A stretch of 64,000 nucleotides of DNA from Ochotona curzoniae (taxonomy: Eukaryota > Chordata > Mammalia > Lagomorpha > Ochotonidae), in NCBI RefSeq assembly GCF_017591425.1, contig NW_024466413.1, positions 1,860,001 through 1,924,000 on the forward strand, in the 5' to 3' direction. The notes beneath the pieces were generated by a model. That model was given only the letters and a program-made list of their open reading frames with translations, searched no databases and was not told the DNA's origin. This document shows positions 32,530 through 44,461 of this stretch, in pieces (positions within the stretch are counted from its first letter, which is position 1; each line of letters starts with the position of its first letter). A program made the position numbers and the translations under genes.

Positions 32530-33558
32530 TGTTTATTGTTTGATTTAGTATTCTCTTGCTATTTTACTTGGATGTGCTTCGTATTTGCCTTTGGTTTTGG
32601 TGGGCACTATTCCTTTTCTCTGTCAAAAAAATATCTTTACGTATCATCTGTAGGGCAGTTCTGCAATAGACATATCTTTTGAGCTTTGCTTTAGTGTGGA
32701 AGAATTAAATTGCGTTTTCAAAGACAAAGGAAAGCTTTGCTGGGTATGTTATTCTGAGCCAACATTTTTTTGCTTTTAGAATCTGGAATATGTTGCTGCA
32801 TTCTCTCCTGGCCTCCAGAGTTTCCTCTGAGAGGTCGGTTGTGAGTCTGATTGGCATTCCTCTACAGATCAATTGATTGTTTTCACATGCACATTCAAAG
32901 AGCTTTCTTATGTTCAGTTAAGAAGAGCTTGATTATCCGGTGTTGTGCTGAAGATTGCTTTTGGCCAATCCTGTGGGGAGTTCTGTGCCCCTCCTGGATG
33001 TTTTTTCCCAATCTTCTTACAGATTAAAGAAGTTTTCATTTATCATGTCATTGAATACATTTTTAAACCAAGCTTCTCTTTCTGCGCCTTTTGGAACTCC
33101 TGTAACTCTTACATGTGGCCTTTCAATAGTGTCTTTCAAATCTTGAATACATTTTTTTAGTTTGATGCAGCTCTGCTTCCAGCTTTTTGATTGTTTCCCC
33201 GTTGTGGCAAGAAGTACTTTTCAATTCTGAGATTCTTTCTTCTGCTTCATTCATTCTATTATTGGAACTTTCCACTGAATTTTTATTTGCTCCATTGCAG
33301 CCTTCATTTCTAATAATTTGGCTTAATTTTGTTTCAGTGTTGAAAGTTCCTGTGTGACATACTCCTTAAATTCCTTGAACTTCTGCATGTGCTTCTTGTC
33401 GTGATAAGATGTTTTGTAACAAGTGTTTTGGATTCTATATCCCCTGATTTCTTGATGCTTTCCTCGGTTGACTCTGAGGTTAGGAAAGGCTTTTTGCTCC
33501 TTTGTTGTGGCAAGGCATTGTAGTATTCATTGTTCCTCTGTCTCTTGCTCTTGGTCAC
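32530..33558 (-). pseudogene. L1 ORF1 (RNA-binding protein), broken
   Basis: ORF1p is the trimeric RNA-binding chaperone of the L1 particle. On the minus strand an ATG at 33558 begins a Lys/Gln-rich start (MTKSKRQRNNEYY). It is followed, after frameshifts and stops, by a Glu/Lys-rich coiled-coil-like part at about 33400-33150, then VRVTGVPKG (RRM region, near 33100), INENFFNL and PIRLTTDLSEETLEARRE (near 32850-32800) and YPAKLSF (near 32735). All are standard mammalian L1 ORF1p landmarks in the right order. The span of about 1.03 kb suits a 340-residue protein. At least five in-frame stops and several shifts make it dead. Confidence 0.88.
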
Positions 33559-34115
33559 TGCACTTCTGTTTAGGAAATTCTTCTCCTTAGAGCAGGTTTG
33601 TAAGCTGTGTCACCCACAGGTCTACAGTTTGATTTTATTTATTGTAATTAATATCCTGTTCTTTTTCTGCATTCAGTATTATTTTTATTTTTATTCTCAG
33701 TTCTCCACTAATTCTTACTAGTGCCTTGTATGTAGCAAACTATTGATTTGCATAACAAGTATTAGGGTAGTGGTGCATTTTTGTGGCCTATTTGCGAGGG
33801 CTGAGATGCCTGTATCTGTTGATAGATTTCTTTTTCCTTCTGGTCTGTGTCTGAAGGATGTCCTGAGGATGCAGCATCGGAATGGCACCTGTCTTGCAAG
33901 AAGCTCCAGTGAATACATCCTCTTTCTCTTTAGCACGAATGCTTGCTGCAATCTGCTTTCACGCTCGTTAAGGGATTGCTCCACACAAATCCCACTCCCT
34001 AGTGACTGCCCACTTGTAGGTATTCTCTTCCTTCTTGCCTTGCCATGTTTTTCACTATTTGAGGAGAGAATCCAGGCTCTCCTTTGCTCCCACTCTTGTT
34101 CTTGCTATTTCAGGA
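33559..34115 (-). mobile_element. probable L1 5' UTR
   Basis: Lies immediately upstream (on the minus strand) of the L1 ORF1 start, and sequence character is continuous. No promoter motif is recognised by eye. If correct, this L1 copy is close to full length at its 5' end, which is uncommon. The left limit is set by ORF1; the right limit is a guess from the change in composition near 34115. Confidence 0.45.
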
Positions 34116-34157
34116 AAAAGAATCTGCTTGTTTAAAAAGGAGGGCAGAAATCAATGT

Positions 34158-34345
34158 GCTTCAGATTCCTGCTGTGTGTCAGGTACTGTGTTTTTTATCT
34201 TTTTAATGTATTTATTTTCTCATTTAGTCCTAACCATAGCCACATGGAATAACAAATACAATAATTCAGAAAAAATGAAGCAGGGTGCAGAGGATTTCAA
34301 GGTTTTACATGCAGAGCTGACTCCAGTGCCCATGTTCTTTCTTCC
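34158..34345 (-). repeat. MIR, antisense
   Basis: 'ctgctgtgtgtcaggtactgtg', 'ctcatttagtcctaacc' and '...gcagagctgactccagtgccca' fit the antisense MIR order. Confidence 0.5.
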
Positions 34346-35567
34346 ATGTAGTGACAGTTTCAGAACTGCAGTCAACAGATGAGGACCGTCACTGCCTGCC
34401 TTGTCCTCATGCATTACAGACCAATGTGTGGGGTACCAGCCTGTGCAAAGTTCATTTTAAAACTCCCCTTAACTATGGAGACGCATACTGGGCATGGATG
34501 AGGTCAATCCAAGCAAACAGATGAGGCAAGCATTGGCTGTGCTATTTTAGGATCATAATTAATCACCTTTAATATCACAACCATCTAAATATTACAAGCA
34601 TTTGCTCTCCATCCTTATCTAGTTCTGATTACTTCTCATAAAAAGATTCATTTTGAAAACGACCATTTCCTTAATGTAGTGGAAATACATTTTCAATTTT
34701 CTATCTGCGTCAAACAGATCCCCAATGAATCTGAGATTTAATTTAGTCGCTAAGTTGCTGAAGGGAGCAACCAAGATGAATGGACTGGATAAAATGGCTC
34801 CTCCATCATCCACTTACCTTTGTTTTAATGATTAGAATTAGTCATGAGGTATCTGCACAAAAATGAACATGAGGAAATTTGCTGCAGGTCACAAGCAAAT
34901 CCGGCAAAGTGCCCATGAATCAGCTAATGACACGAAAGCCCCTGTAAGTACTGATCAATTACAATGAGGGCAAGAAGGCAAAGCTTGGAGTCAGGCACTT
35001 GTGCTTCCAGTATAGCTGTGTCTTTAAAATAAAGTCCAGCCTCAAAGCTGTACTTGCCAAAGCCGTACCAAACCTCTTCCTCCATGCCCTCATTTCAAAT
35101 GCTCACTCCTCCAAGAAGCTGGCTCACATCCTTCTCAGCTTGATGTGACTCCCATACCCTCTTGGAAGCTCATCCATAGAACTCTGCATTTATGATATGA
35201 TTGCTTGCATGACACTCCTATTTCTGAAACATTCAGTTTTTCCCAATTTGTTGCATTGGGGATATGACATGCACGTTTTTATTATGCTTTTCATTTTGCT
35301 TTCTTAACAGTCCAAAGAGAGCGAATAGTTCTTTTTCAGTCATGGTTGAATTGATGTATTCTGATGTTTACCAGTCTGTCTGCATTGCTAAGTTAGCCTA
35401 TAGATGGCCACATGTTCAATTCTTCTGATATCCAATGAAAAAGCCACCAAAGACAAATAGATAAGGGCAATACCAAGAACCAAGCTGATATGATGGAAGA
35501 TACTCAGGTTTCCAGTACTAAGCAGAACCAAGTATCAATGAAAGAATAAGAAAATAATATTCTTCTG
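34346..35567. other. unassigned non-coding DNA with a possible L2 piece
   Basis: 'ccctcatttcaaatgctcactcctccaagaagctggctcac' followed by 'ctcttggaagctcatcc...ctctgcatttatgatatgattgc' near 35080-35220 resembles the L2 3' region. The rest is unrecognised. Confidence 0.35.
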
Positions 35568-35770
35568 TAAAGGATGAGATAATAAATAGTTTTAGCTTCG
35601 TGGGCCTCTGTCTTCATTTGCAATCACTCAGTCCTGTTGATGAAACAAGAAAAGGGCCATAGCAAAACCTAGGAGCAGTTGGCTGTGGTTAGGTCCCAAC
35701 AGGATTAGATTTGACAGAGTGGTGTCAGATTTCAACTTCAGGCTTAAGTTTGTCAAACCCTACAATGATG
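35568..35770 (+). mobile_element. hAT-Charlie-type DNA transposon relic
   Basis: 'aaaggatgagataataaatagttttagcttcgtgggcc' followed by 'aagaaaagggccatagcaaaacc' matches the common non-autonomous hAT relic that reads 'gggccagatagtaaatattttaggctttgtgggcc...agcagccatagacaa'. No transposase and no clear terminal repeats remain. Confidence 0.6.
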
Positions 35771-36130
35771 TTTAGTCATTTTTTTGCCTGTGGAAATTTC
35801 TATTCCAATAAAAACCTCAGGTGATTTCATTACATTTGTGGGTAAATGTTACTTACATTCAATGACATATAATTTTATCAGTCTCAAGTTACCCGTTTCT
35901 GAACTTTAATTCTTTTGGTTTTTCTTGCCTGTGTAACCCTATCTCATTCTTCTCTAAGCAAGGAGAAGGACATTTCTGAGAATTCTTTCTTGAGTTTCTA
36001 TATGGTATCTTAAAGTCTTTTACATGTAGATAAAATGCATTATCTATTCCTCTAGTCTCTGATACTTCCAAACAAATTCTCCTTTTCTGCAGCCTTAGGT
36101 AGACTTTCATCATCATTTTAAAGTTAATTG

Positions 36131-36328
36131 AATTATCTGAAAGGAAGAATTACAGAAAAGGGAGAGAAGATAAACAGAATGTTCATTATCCAAATGGTTG
36201 CAATGGTTGGATCTGGGCTTGTTAGAATCCGAGAGCTAGGGGCTTCAGCTGGGTATCTCATGTGGGTGGGGGGGTCCAAGCACTCGTGCCATTCTCTGTT
36301 GATATTCCAGGCGCATTCCCATGTGCAA
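36131..36328 (-). repeat. CSINE, old antisense partial copy
   Basis: 'ggttggatctgggcttgttagaatccgagagctagggg', 'ggtatctcatgtgggtgg...gtccaagcactcgtgccattctctgttgatattccaggcgcattc' follow the CSINE antisense middle section. Confidence 0.6.
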
Positions 36329-37177
36329 CACATTTTTTTAAATGTCAGATCACTTTGTGTTTTGGTGCTCACCACTTTGCATTTGCATTATAATCCCTCA
36401 GTGACTTAAATCACCTAGAAGTAGAATCTTTAACCTGTAACCCTTAGCAAAATCTCAGGTATAGACTGGGAGGTCAGCAATACATTTTGTAGAAAATAAT
36501 TAATGTATCAAAACTTTTGTCATTTAAATTTACCAAGCAAAGGACTATCAGGGGAGGGCAACCTTGCAGGTCTGAGTGGAATCTCTGAGTGTGTCTCTGT
36601 GATGTCGTGCAGGCAGCATTCTGGGTTGTACAACACTGCGAGGTTGGAAAGATTGCGCTTGCACAACTGTGTGATGTAGATGAGACCTTGTACTCCAAGC
36701 AGGAGCAAAAGATATTGTTTTCCTCCGCCGTATTTCCCTGTCACATCATACCGTAAGCTTTATGTCTGAGGAGCACTTCCAGCTTGTGAAAGAAGGGAAC
36801 TATGCTTTCTTCTTGGTGTCAGGCAGTTGGCAAGCTTCACATCAGACCAGTCACTGGAATGGGAATTTCAACAGCAGGATCCAAGCTGAAGATTAGCCAA
36901 AGGAATCCCGCTTACTATTCATGTGTTGTTTAACTAAGCATACAAAGTTTAGTAATCCATTCTGACACTGAGACCTCTGAATTGTGTCAAATATCATCTA
37001 TGCTACGTAGTCATTGAAATTAATGAAAGGGAGAGAGAAACAGTTGTGGTAAGGAGATTGCAGTATGTGCAGCATTCACATATCTCTTCCAGCCTAGCCC
37101 TGCTAGTCCCAGGGGTGTGTGACAGCAGCCAGTGAGGCTAGAGGACCCTGTGACACACTGGAGAATTAGGTTGCTTT
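36329..37177. other. unassigned non-coding DNA
   Basis: A minus-strand open frame of 74 codons at 36520-36744 reads like ordinary protein (for example LCKRNLSNLAVLYNPECCLH) but has no domain, no flanking splice-site pair I can defend and no neighbours; not called (see findings). Confidence 0.4.
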
Positions 37178-37510
37178 TTTGTGGCACAGTGGGTTAAACC
37201 AACACTTGTGATGTCGCCATTCCATATTAGAGTGTCAGTTCTAGTCCTGGCTGCCTTGCTTCTCACTCAGCTCTGTACTAACATACCTGGGAAGGCAACG
37301 GGAAATGGTACAAATCCTCTGGCCCTTGCTGGCCACATGGGAAACCAGCATGCGTTCCTGGATCCTGACTTAGGCTTGGCCTAACCCCAGTAGCTTTGGC
37401 TATTTGGGGAGTAAATTAGGAGTTGGAAGGCTTTCTCTCTCTCTCTCTTATTCTCTTTATCTCTGTTCTTTTTTTTTTTTTGTTTCTAGGTCAAGCCAAC
37501 TGTCAAAATA
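37178..37510 (+). repeat. CSINE, full length, rabbit-like head
   Basis: 'tgtggcacagtgggttaaacc' is the 'gcagcgggttaa' type of head. It is followed by 'cgccattccatattagagtg', 'ggctgccttgcttctcactcagctctgtactaacatacctgggaaggcaacgg', 'ctatttggggagtaaattagg' and a CT-rich end with poly(T) interruption at 37470-37482. Confidence 0.88.
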
Positions 37511-40500
37511 AAATAAACGTAGACTTACCTAAACGGAATTTCCAAGAAAGGAATGGGTTCAGTACACTGAGGCACTGAGCAAAACTTCGCATCGCAGAGG
37601 TGGGCCTGCCATGAGCTGTGGCCTGCAGACAAGGACACCGCAACATGGGTGATTCCCCGATGGGCACATACATACAGCAGTGGAGGGAGCAACAGTGCAG
37701 CAAGAAGACAGCTTGATGGGAACACCCTTCTGCGACTCTCCTTAGCCCATCCTGGCTAACCCAAGTCTCATTGATTGTAACTGAAGGAAAGTGCTGAGAA
37801 CAGCTGGCAGAATTTGTCAAGACAAACGGGAAGTAACAGCGGCTAGGAGCATTGGAGAGCATAATTTGTAGATCCAAAACCTCTCCAAGTGGTAGGATTT
37901 ATTTCTCAATAAGTAAGGGTGGTGCTGAACTTATGGCACATCTCTGTTTCTCTGCATCATCATCTTTTGAGTGTGAAAACGTGTGTGTGTCAAGAGGGAG
38001 CAGGGCATAAGGCTGAGAGGGCAGAGAGAAATGTTGTCCGCAACAGATAGGGTGTGTTTGAACTGGGGACAGAGGCTGGATTTTATCCAACTCTTTCTTC
38101 TCAGACACTCCTAACTCTTCTCTGACAAAGAATCTAGGAAATTTTAATTCCCTGTACATAAAAGCAGATACAAAAGCACAGGGATGTGTTGGATGATGGG
38201 ACAATGTACTCCCTCTTGGTCCCTTCCTTCTTGGAAACACAACACATGAGCTCATCTTCACCACTTAATTATGACCACAAGGTCTGTGCAGGCAAAGTTT
38301 GCAGATCCGCTGTTAGTGGTTGTAAGAACTTTGCATTTAAGCACGACCTAGTTCCATGTCCCAAATCCAAGCGTCTGTTCTCTGCTCTGCAGGAATTGGT
38401 ATGTTCTTGTTTCAGTCATTCATTGCTCCTTCTTCATCCATGCCTCTATCCCCTGCTGCATTTTACTCTGCACAGACCTGACCTGCTCTACTTGCTGGCA
38501 CTGGTGCATGCATTATCTCGGACTGCTATTCAGAGACCTCTTGGAAATAGAAGTTTGTACCACAAGGATATCAATCTAATGAGGCTGGCAGGCAAAAAGG
38601 ACATAATGTAGATATTCTAAAATGTTTTAAAAGTGTGATTAATCAGTTGCTGGACAAGAGAGTGATGCTGTGTGGGGACACTGTAAAGAGAGGTGCCTTT
38701 CTTCCCCGAATCTAACGGAAAACAGCAGATGGCATGAGTGAAGAGGATGCCTCCATGAAAGACATCTGTTAAAGTCCATGGTGAAAAATGGAATCCAGGT
38801 TAGAGCATGAATAGGAAAGAGGATGATTCTGCCGCCCTCCCCGCAGTCCCTGCCTCCCTTTATCTCTCGGGCCTGCATCTTCTCTCCTCCATAAATCCTG
38901 CATATTTTTCTTACTCTCTTTTTACATTCTGTCCACTCAAGTCCAGTTTCAGCCCCTGACAGCAGGGGTTGCACCCAGCTTCTCTCCCTGTCTCCCTCCA
39001 CCTTGTCTCTTAGTTATCCCGTCCACTATGAGGCCTCGATCTGTCTCTGAGACCCAAGTTCTCTCCCTTGATTTCCGGGCACTCCAGTATTGGGAAATGA
39101 AGGAGGCGGGTGGGATGGGGTTGGCTCCAGAATCAGGAATCTAGAAGTAACATAGCCTAAAGGAGAGGACAGAATGGAACAGTACTGAGGAAAAGGCACA
39201 TGAAGTCTAATCAGAGTGAATGAGTATGAGATGGAAAAGATGGCTGTGGCACAGGGAAGCCAAGGAAAGTGGCTCTTGAGGAAGGCTCCAGGTCACCTGT
39301 GAAGCAAGCCTTCCTCCCGCAGGAAATTCCCTCTCAGGTTATGGACGCAAAGTATGCAACCATTCATTCATCCTTTGGTGTTTTCTTCACGGACTATAAT
39401 GAGCATCTTCATAGATGATGAGCATCATGGACTGGGGATGTAATTAATTAATCCTTTCTAGTCCAGCATTCAGTAAAATCCTACAAGAATTGATCCCTAA
39501 GACATTTTTACAGGAAACAATTTGTGTCAAGCTTACAGGGAAAAATACAGAGATGGAAAGAAAATTTCAACTCCTATTCATTCTTCTAGATGACTAGACA
39601 ACACGTTGCATGTAAAACCCATTTGTGGGAACTATCAGCACTTTAAAGGAAGTCCTTGGGCCATATTCCTTTGAGCAGAGAGTCCTCAGCCCATCTTAAA
39701 GGTGTTAAGGCCAGGAGAAGCCCTTCTAGACCTTTGTGTCCTGTCCCACCATTACAGGATTTGCCCTGACATACCTTAGCCAGTTCTTAGATCTCAAATA
39801 ATATTGCTTATACTAAGAGACGATTTCCAGGATCCATTATGCTGCACATATACCATATAATTTCACCATTGACAACTTATTTCTAACATTCATTACACTA
39901 ATTAGCAAAACATCTGGTGTTGGCCAGAGCTAAAGGCAAGAGAAACCCCATGTGCCATCTGTGGATTGTGTGTTTCTGGTTATTCGAAGCAGGACTTCCC
40001 ACAGTGGGGCTGGAACTGTCACATCCATGACATCAGATTCTCCACAATAGTGAGTTCCCAAGGCACTGATAGGTATTCCACTGCTCCATCTCCTCCTCCT
40101 TCATGACCCATGGAACTCTTTCCTGGGCAAATTTTTCTTGTAGTTCACAAATCAATCCTTATTTGAAGTCATCAGCTTAAGATTTAAGCAAACAGAGATT
40201 CTGGCTAATTCCATAGCCTGGCACTCAACAACTTAGAGCTTTTTCATCATGCTACGTGTTTTAGGGCACTGTTAGAGAAGAAAGAAGTGTACAGCAGATG
40301 GTTTCTTAATATTTCATCTTTTCACATATAATTTTCACTTACACTTCTCTTTGCTCCCTTTTGCATTGATGACATTATAATTCTCAATTATTACTGCAAA
40401 GGAAAAAAAAAGATGAATGTTAATTGAACAGTTGTTGTGGCTTTTGTACAAAAAAAGAAAAAAAAATTGCAAGAGGGGCTGAGAAGTTTTTATGGGGGTT

Positions 40501-41255
40501 GGAGGACATAGCATTGCAGAAAAGCACACTAATAATTGATGGCATTTAGGAATATATTAATGAGATTATGTGCGAAGTTCCAACATGAAATGACAGACAG
40601 CAGACTAGCTGCATTCTTGAGTGCTGCTTGGAGTTAAGTTTCTTTGGTTTGTTTCTCATTTTGCTTTGCCTTGTTTCATATTTTGTACAGACACAAGTCT
40701 TGTCTGGACCTTTGCTCTTCCTTGGCCTGAGTGTGGCCAAGCAAGATCTCAACAGCTGAGACTGCCCTAAATGGCAGTCTGCGACCCCGACCACGGGCAT
40801 GCTTGGATCATCCATTTTCTGCTGCTGGGAAGTTACAAATGGCAAGGCAGTTGTAGCAATTCAGAAATAGGAGATGGCCTGAGCTTTACTCTCTTTGCCA
40901 TTTTGTAAATGGGAGATAGTGGGACCACACCGGGAGGCAGTCATGCCAACAAACACCTGCTGAGGTTCGGGCGGGCCCACAGTTATCATCCACAATGCAG
41001 ATACAGCTTCCGGACTGCCCTCTGTGTTTCCAAAACATAGCTTCCAGATTCTTCTCCATGACACCTAGTCAGTGATTCAGAAAATGCTGTCAGATTTTCC
41101 AGCCTTGAGTGATGCTGAGAATGGTTCCAGGTAATCAAAGCAGAAGCGAGATAACTGCTTAGACTGTCATGTATTTTTCAAAGATGGCAGAACAGAACCC
41201 ACAACGTTGGAGGGCTCAGTGAAGGCATTGCTCATTTGTAGAAAATAATATATTT
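37511..41255. other. unassigned non-coding DNA, 3.7 kb
   Basis: No repeat family or exon recognised. Open frames up to 141 codons (38186-38611 on +) lack domains and Kozak or splice context. The 38.6-39.1 kb part is somewhat GC-richer. Confidence 0.45.
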
Positions 41256-41372
41256 TGAGCCCTCACCTGCTGCCCACCGGGAATGCATGAGCAGGAAGCT
41301 GGGTAGAAATGGAGTCTGACTAATATTCATTGCGGATGTCCCAAATGGTGTCTTAACTGCCGCACCGGAAGC
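41256..41372 (-). repeat. CSINE 5' half, antisense, older subfamily
   Basis: 'gagccctcacctgctgcccaccgggaatgcatgagcaggaagctggg' and 'attgcggatgtcccaaatggtgtcttaactgccgcaccgg' are the complement of the older CSINE head ('ggtgcggcagttaagacgcc...gggacatccgcat'). It ends where a MaLR-like sequence begins. Confidence 0.85.
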
Positions 41373-41580
41373 CCAGCTCCAGGCCTTGTCTCTCTCTGCG
41401 TTCTGGCTGCGGAAGGGACTGTTTGGTCCTGCACGTGCCCTGTCATCCCCAGAGCCTAAAACTCTACACTCTGTGCAGTCTGAACCTCCACACTGTGAGC
41501 AAAACAAACCTTTTGTCCTTATGAGTTTGCTGCCTCAGGCATTTCACCGTGGTAATGAAAAGCTGACTAATGCAATGTTT
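41373..41580 (+). repeat. MaLR-type LTR 3' end, sense
   Basis: 'cagtctgaacctccacactgtgagcaaaacaaaccttttgtccttatgagtttgctgcctcaggcatttc' and 'gaaaagctgactaatgc' mirror the 3' end of THE1/MST LTRs ('actgtgagtccattaaacctctttcctttataaattacccagtctc...actaatac'). Confidence 0.6.
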
Positions 41581-42335
41581 GTTCAGTAAACTCCTTTATA
41601 ATGAGTGCTCACCAAGATGCTTACAGCAGAGGCCACTCGGGGGATAGATCCCAGCTCAATGAAGAGAAGTCAATATTTGTAGTGTTTCTAAAACCTGTAG
41701 TTTAGCTGCAAAATGAAATGGGAAGAGAGAACACATGTTCTATGGGGTTCAGAAGTGGTCGGTCACTTTGCCTGCTCAAAACAGGACTCAGAGCTCGGTT
41801 GGAAAGGATGAAGATGGAGCTGGGGATACTGTTAGGAGAGGCCAGATAGATAAAACAAACAAACAAGCAAACAGACAAGGATAGAAAAGACAAGAACAGT
41901 TCAAGGTCTGGTGCAGGGTATTTTGGAGCAGGATGGGGTGATCTGCTTTGATGAATCAGTACAGGACAGTAGGTAACACAGGGCCACGGACACAGTGGCA
42001 AGGATTGGGGAGTTTAGAGGTAGACCCAGCTGGGGAAGGATGGTCAGAGAAGCATCAGGAAGAGAAGTTTACAAGCTCATCTGCTTACATTCGAGTACGT
42101 TCTTACGGGATATAACAGTTAAAAATCAGTGAATAACCACGCAGCTCCTCTGCTTCACCAGGTGCTAAAGTCTGCAGCTGGGCTTTATCAGCCTGCGTCT
42201 GACCTCCTGACTCCTGCCACAGGCCTCAGGGAGGAACCTCCCTAGGACACACAGTGCCAGAAGAGCCACGTTATACTTCATGCTCAGTTTTATTAGCAAG
42301 AGAGGGAAGTTTGCTGGAAGCATGAAATGAGTCTT
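41581..42335. other. unassigned non-coding stretch
   Basis: No repeat recognised except short (AAAC)n at 41855-41875. Confidence 0.4.
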
Positions 42336-42640
42336 GGGGCTGGCATGGTGGCATCGGACATTAAGTCTCTGCCTGGGATATCATCACCTGAAACAGGTGC
42401 AAGTTCCAGACTCCACTACTCCACTTCCAATTCAGCTCTACGGATTAGCAAATGGAGCTAGGCAAGCAGTGGAAGATGGCCCACGTGTTTGAGACCCTGC
42501 TCCCCTGTGAGAGGAAGCGCTGGGCTCCGGGCTTCAACCTGGTGAGCCCTGGCTATTGTGACTATCTGGAGAGTAAAAATACAGATAGAAGATTCTCTCT
42601 CTTTCTGTGAAACTTTGCCTTTCAAATAAATAAATACATG
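42336..42640 (+). repeat. CSINE, full length
   Basis: 'ggggctggcatggtggcatcgg', 'gatatcatcacctgaaacagg', 'actactccacttccaattcagctc', 'ggcaagcagtggaagatggccc', 'gactatctggagagtaaa' and tail 'tttcaaataaataaata'. Confidence 0.92.
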
Positions 42641-42727
42641 CTACTAATAAGAAGAAATGAGCCTACTGCCTGCTTTGGAGTCTCCCTAAGTCAGCGAATG
42701 CCTTTCTGTGAAGGGCAGAGAACAACT

Positions 42728-42925
42728 TGAGTAATAAATAAGGCGTAAGCACTTACTGCAGGCCTCGCGCTGAGCTAAGCCTGTGCAGGAATTCTTTCAG
42801 TTCTTCCTTAACGCAACCTGGAAACAAAGACTGCTGCTTCTAACACTGAGTTAAGGAATCAGGCTCAGAGAGTATAAGCTATCCACTGGAGTTTACACAG
42901 CTTATAGGTCTGTCTGACAGAAGGT
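42728..42925 (-). repeat. MIR, antisense
   Basis: 'aataaataaggcgtaagcacttactgcaggcctcgcgctgagctaagc' and 'tgagttaaggaatcaggctcagagagtataagc...gtttacacagcttataggtctg' match the antisense MIR (end-to-core order). Confidence 0.6.
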
Positions 42926-43003
42926 CCTGGTAAACAAAGACCAGTTCTGCCTTGCTGTGTGACCTTGAGAAAGCTCCCTCTTACTCAGGATTGCTGGGGA
43001 CAG
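42926..43003 (+). repeat. MIR core fragment, sense
   Basis: 'ccagttctgccttgctgtgtgaccttgagaaagctccctc' is the MIR core (tgccacttactagctgtgtgaccttgggcaag). It sits directly against an oppositely oriented MIR. Confidence 0.6.
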
Positions 43004-43890
43004 CACATGGACTGTTTTATGCAAATGCCCAACTCACTGGAATCTATAAATACACCCCCAACACCTCTCCCCTGCTCCCTCCACCCTCCACGCTCTACCC
43101 TCAAACTGGCAGGGCAGCTGGGCTCAGCCCATTACCATGAGCTCAGCGAGAAGCTCATTTGGAACCTGGCACCTCTGCTCAGATCAACAGCCTGCTCTGA
43201 CCATCCACCTCTGCGTCTCAGGAATCACCCTCCATCCAACTGAGCTAGTGGATTCCTAGCAAGAGTCACATGCCCCGACATGTGCCTGATGTGGAAAAGA
43301 GAAGAAGTATAATATGAGTCTGGCCTGTCTGCAGGCTCACAGGCAGGAAGGTCTTTGAGGACCATGCCCTGGTCCTTGAGGCTGGAAGGGATCAGTTAAG
43401 CCTTCTCAGGTATTAGCCCTAATCATAAGATCGTGACAATTAGGATATTCGCAATGCAGGTGGCGCCTGTGGTGTCCGCATCAGGTGTCACGGTGATGGG
43501 CTCTCTCATGGCAATGAGAGTCTGTTCCATTTCTTCAGCTACCAGGGTGGTCCATGTTTCACGCTTTTCCCACAACTCTTGTTCTCATCAGTGAACAGAG
43601 CTCATGTTTGCTAGCATCAGCTCCTCCCCAGGAACCGGCCTGTACTCATGCTCCGGATTATCTTGAGAAAATCACCACACTTCTCTAGAATGGGCTTGGC
43701 CATGGGGCATGGCCTTAGAACAGTGCGAATATTGCATTATAAAATGCATAGGAAACCATGTTGCAGATTGGAAAGCACTGTTTGCCTATTATTTCCTTAT
43801 AAAAGTGCTATTGGTTTGCCATCGCAGCCATCACACACTGTTACAGTATGCCATAACTGTGTGACTTAAAGTAATATAAACTTAATATTT
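43004..43890. other. unassigned non-coding DNA
   Basis: No recognised element. Confidence 0.4.
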
Positions 43891-44208
43891 TTATTTAAAA
43901 TATTTATTTACTTGGAGCCAGAGTTACAGAGAGATGAAGAGACAGAAAGAGAGAGATCTTTAATTCACTGGGTCATTCAAGATGTGCCCTTCATGTCTAG
44001 AGTCAGACCACTGCTGGCAGCCAGAAGCTTTTTCTGGATCTTCTACATGGATAGCATGGGACCAGGGACTTGAATAAGCTTCCCACTGCTTTCCCCAGAC
44101 CATTAGCACAGACATAGACCAGAAATGGAGCAGCCAGGGCACAAAATGACCCTCATAGGGAATGCCAGTATTGCAAATGGAAACTTCACTTATTATGCCA
44201 CAATTCCT
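43891..44208 (-). repeat. CSINE, old antisense copy
   Basis: 'tttttatttaaaatatttatttacttggagcca', 'gagagagatctttaattcactgggtcattcaag', 'ttctggatcttctacatgg', 'gaccagaaatggagcagccaggg' and 'cccaagg/ccctcatagggaatgcc' run in antisense CSINE order to 'cttattatgccacaattcc'. Confidence 0.82.
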
Positions 44209-44461
44209 GTTCCCAACCATACAGTCTTAGAGTTCTGAAGATCATTATTTCAAATAGGTCTTATTGGGAAAAAAAATTAAATGTCTATAGAACTGTTCTT
44301 TCTGCAGGCACCAGGGGAGAATCTGTGTTCTTGCCTTTCCCAGTTCTGTGAGTTTGCCTACGTCCCTTGGCCTATAGCTGTATCCCTCCATCTTCAAAGC
44401 TGGCAACATCAGGCCAAGTCCTTCTCAGTTCATTGAATCTTTCTCTTTTTCCTCCTTCTTC

